Of a DNA stretch of 41,158 bases, positions 40,955 to 41,158 are shown in pieces. Under the pieces are notes generated by a model, which worked only from the letters and a program-made list of their open reading frames with translations, was not told the DNA's origin and did no database searches. Each line of letters begins with the position of its first letter. The stretch's first letter is position 1. Source of the DNA: Solirubrobacteraceae bacterium (GTDB lineage Bacteria > Actinomycetota > Thermoleophilia > Solirubrobacterales > Solirubrobacteraceae); NCBI GenBank assembly GCA_016462625.1, contig JAEMSV010000032.1:1-41158 (forward strand), written 5' to 3'. The translations under genes were made by a program, and so were the position numbers.

Positions 40955-41158
40955 ATGCGCCCAGCGCGCCCCGTGGTACTGCCCTTCCGGAGCCTGTGGC
41001 TGACGGCTGCTTTCACGGTCATCGTGCTCGCGTTCGCCGCGAGCGTCGCACCGGCCGCAACCCTGCCGATTCAGAGCAAGATCGCCAACACGCTGATCCG
41101 TGAACCGGTCTCCGGCAACGTCGGCGATAGTCCGGTGTGGGGGGCGGACGGCGTCGGG
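40955..41158 (+). CDS. Secreted protein of unknown function (3' end outside window)
   Basis: An ATG at 40955 with TGAGGAG five bases before it opens a frame that runs off the window after 68 codons. The N terminus has two arginines, a hydrophobic helix (LTAAFTVIVLAFAAS) and VAPAA before a likely signal-peptidase cut, so the product should be exported. The mature part seen so far shows no recognisable domain. The 177 bases before it hold only GC-rich inverted repeats, including CGGCCG-TGAG-CGGCCG at 40925-40940. No TTGGATCCAA-type site is present, so it is probably outside the catabolic regulon. Confidence 0.65.
   Translation, partial: MRPARPVVLPFRSLWLTAAFTVIVLAFAASVAPAATLPIQSKIANTLIREPVSGNVGDSPVWGADGVG

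Noticed and set aside
1..41158. CRISPR arrays, insertion sequences and rRNA genes.
   Set aside because: No regularly spaced repeats, transposase-like protein or rRNA sequence was seen.

Overview
The window is GC-rich throughout (about 70% by eye). It has many GTG and TTG starts, genes packed with 4-bp stop/start overlaps, and several genes that look leaderless. Together with an LLM-class (F420/FMN-type) oxidoreductase and a FadR-like GntR regulator, this points to a high-GC actinomycetote, possibly of the Thermoleophilia/Solirubrobacterales kind; the lineage is a low-confidence guess. The window opens inside a short-chain dehydrogenase (SDR) gene and closes inside a secreted-protein gene.

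Region 1 (1-16217) is catabolic. A plus-strand chain at 758-5649 encodes SDR, cyclic amidohydrolase, SDR, a BKACE-type (DUF849) enzyme and a second cyclic amidohydrolase, with every junction a 4-bp overlap. Facing it on the minus strand is a unit read HyuB2 - HyuA - HyuB1 - GntR regulator - LLM-class oxidoreductase (13242 down to 5686). A plus-strand unit then diverges from it (13428-16217): small alpha/beta-barrel protein, SDR, aldo/keto reductase and a glutamine-amidotransferase-like protein.

Region 2 (16229-21949) looks foreign to its surroundings, with lower GC and looser codon use by eye. It holds a large minus-strand protein with a HEPN-type RNAxAH motif. Divergent from it are a ParB-like protein, a protein with a possible PD-(D/E)XK nuclease core, and a complete C5-cytosine DNA methyltransferase. 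I read this as a candidate restriction or defence island.

Region 3 (22021-40777) returns to catabolism and transport: EamA exporter - HyuB3 (minus); gamma-glutamyltransferase-like protein - cupin (plus); HyuB6 - HyuB5 - HyuB4 - aldo/keto reductase (minus); an MFS transporter; an ABC importer made of a binding protein and two permeases but no ATPase; and HyuB7 - RidA-like protein (plus).

In total there are seven HyuB-type proteins but only one HyuA. A recurring palindrome, TTGGATCCAA and close variants, lies before most of the catabolic and transport units, usually as a pair. It probably marks a single regulon, and the only conventional regulator visible is the GntR protein. The enzymes together suggest uptake and stepwise opening of a nitrogen-containing cyclic amide or imide (hydantoin, dihydropyrimidine or lactam type), followed by redox steps and C-C cleavage. 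The substrate cannot be read from the sequence.
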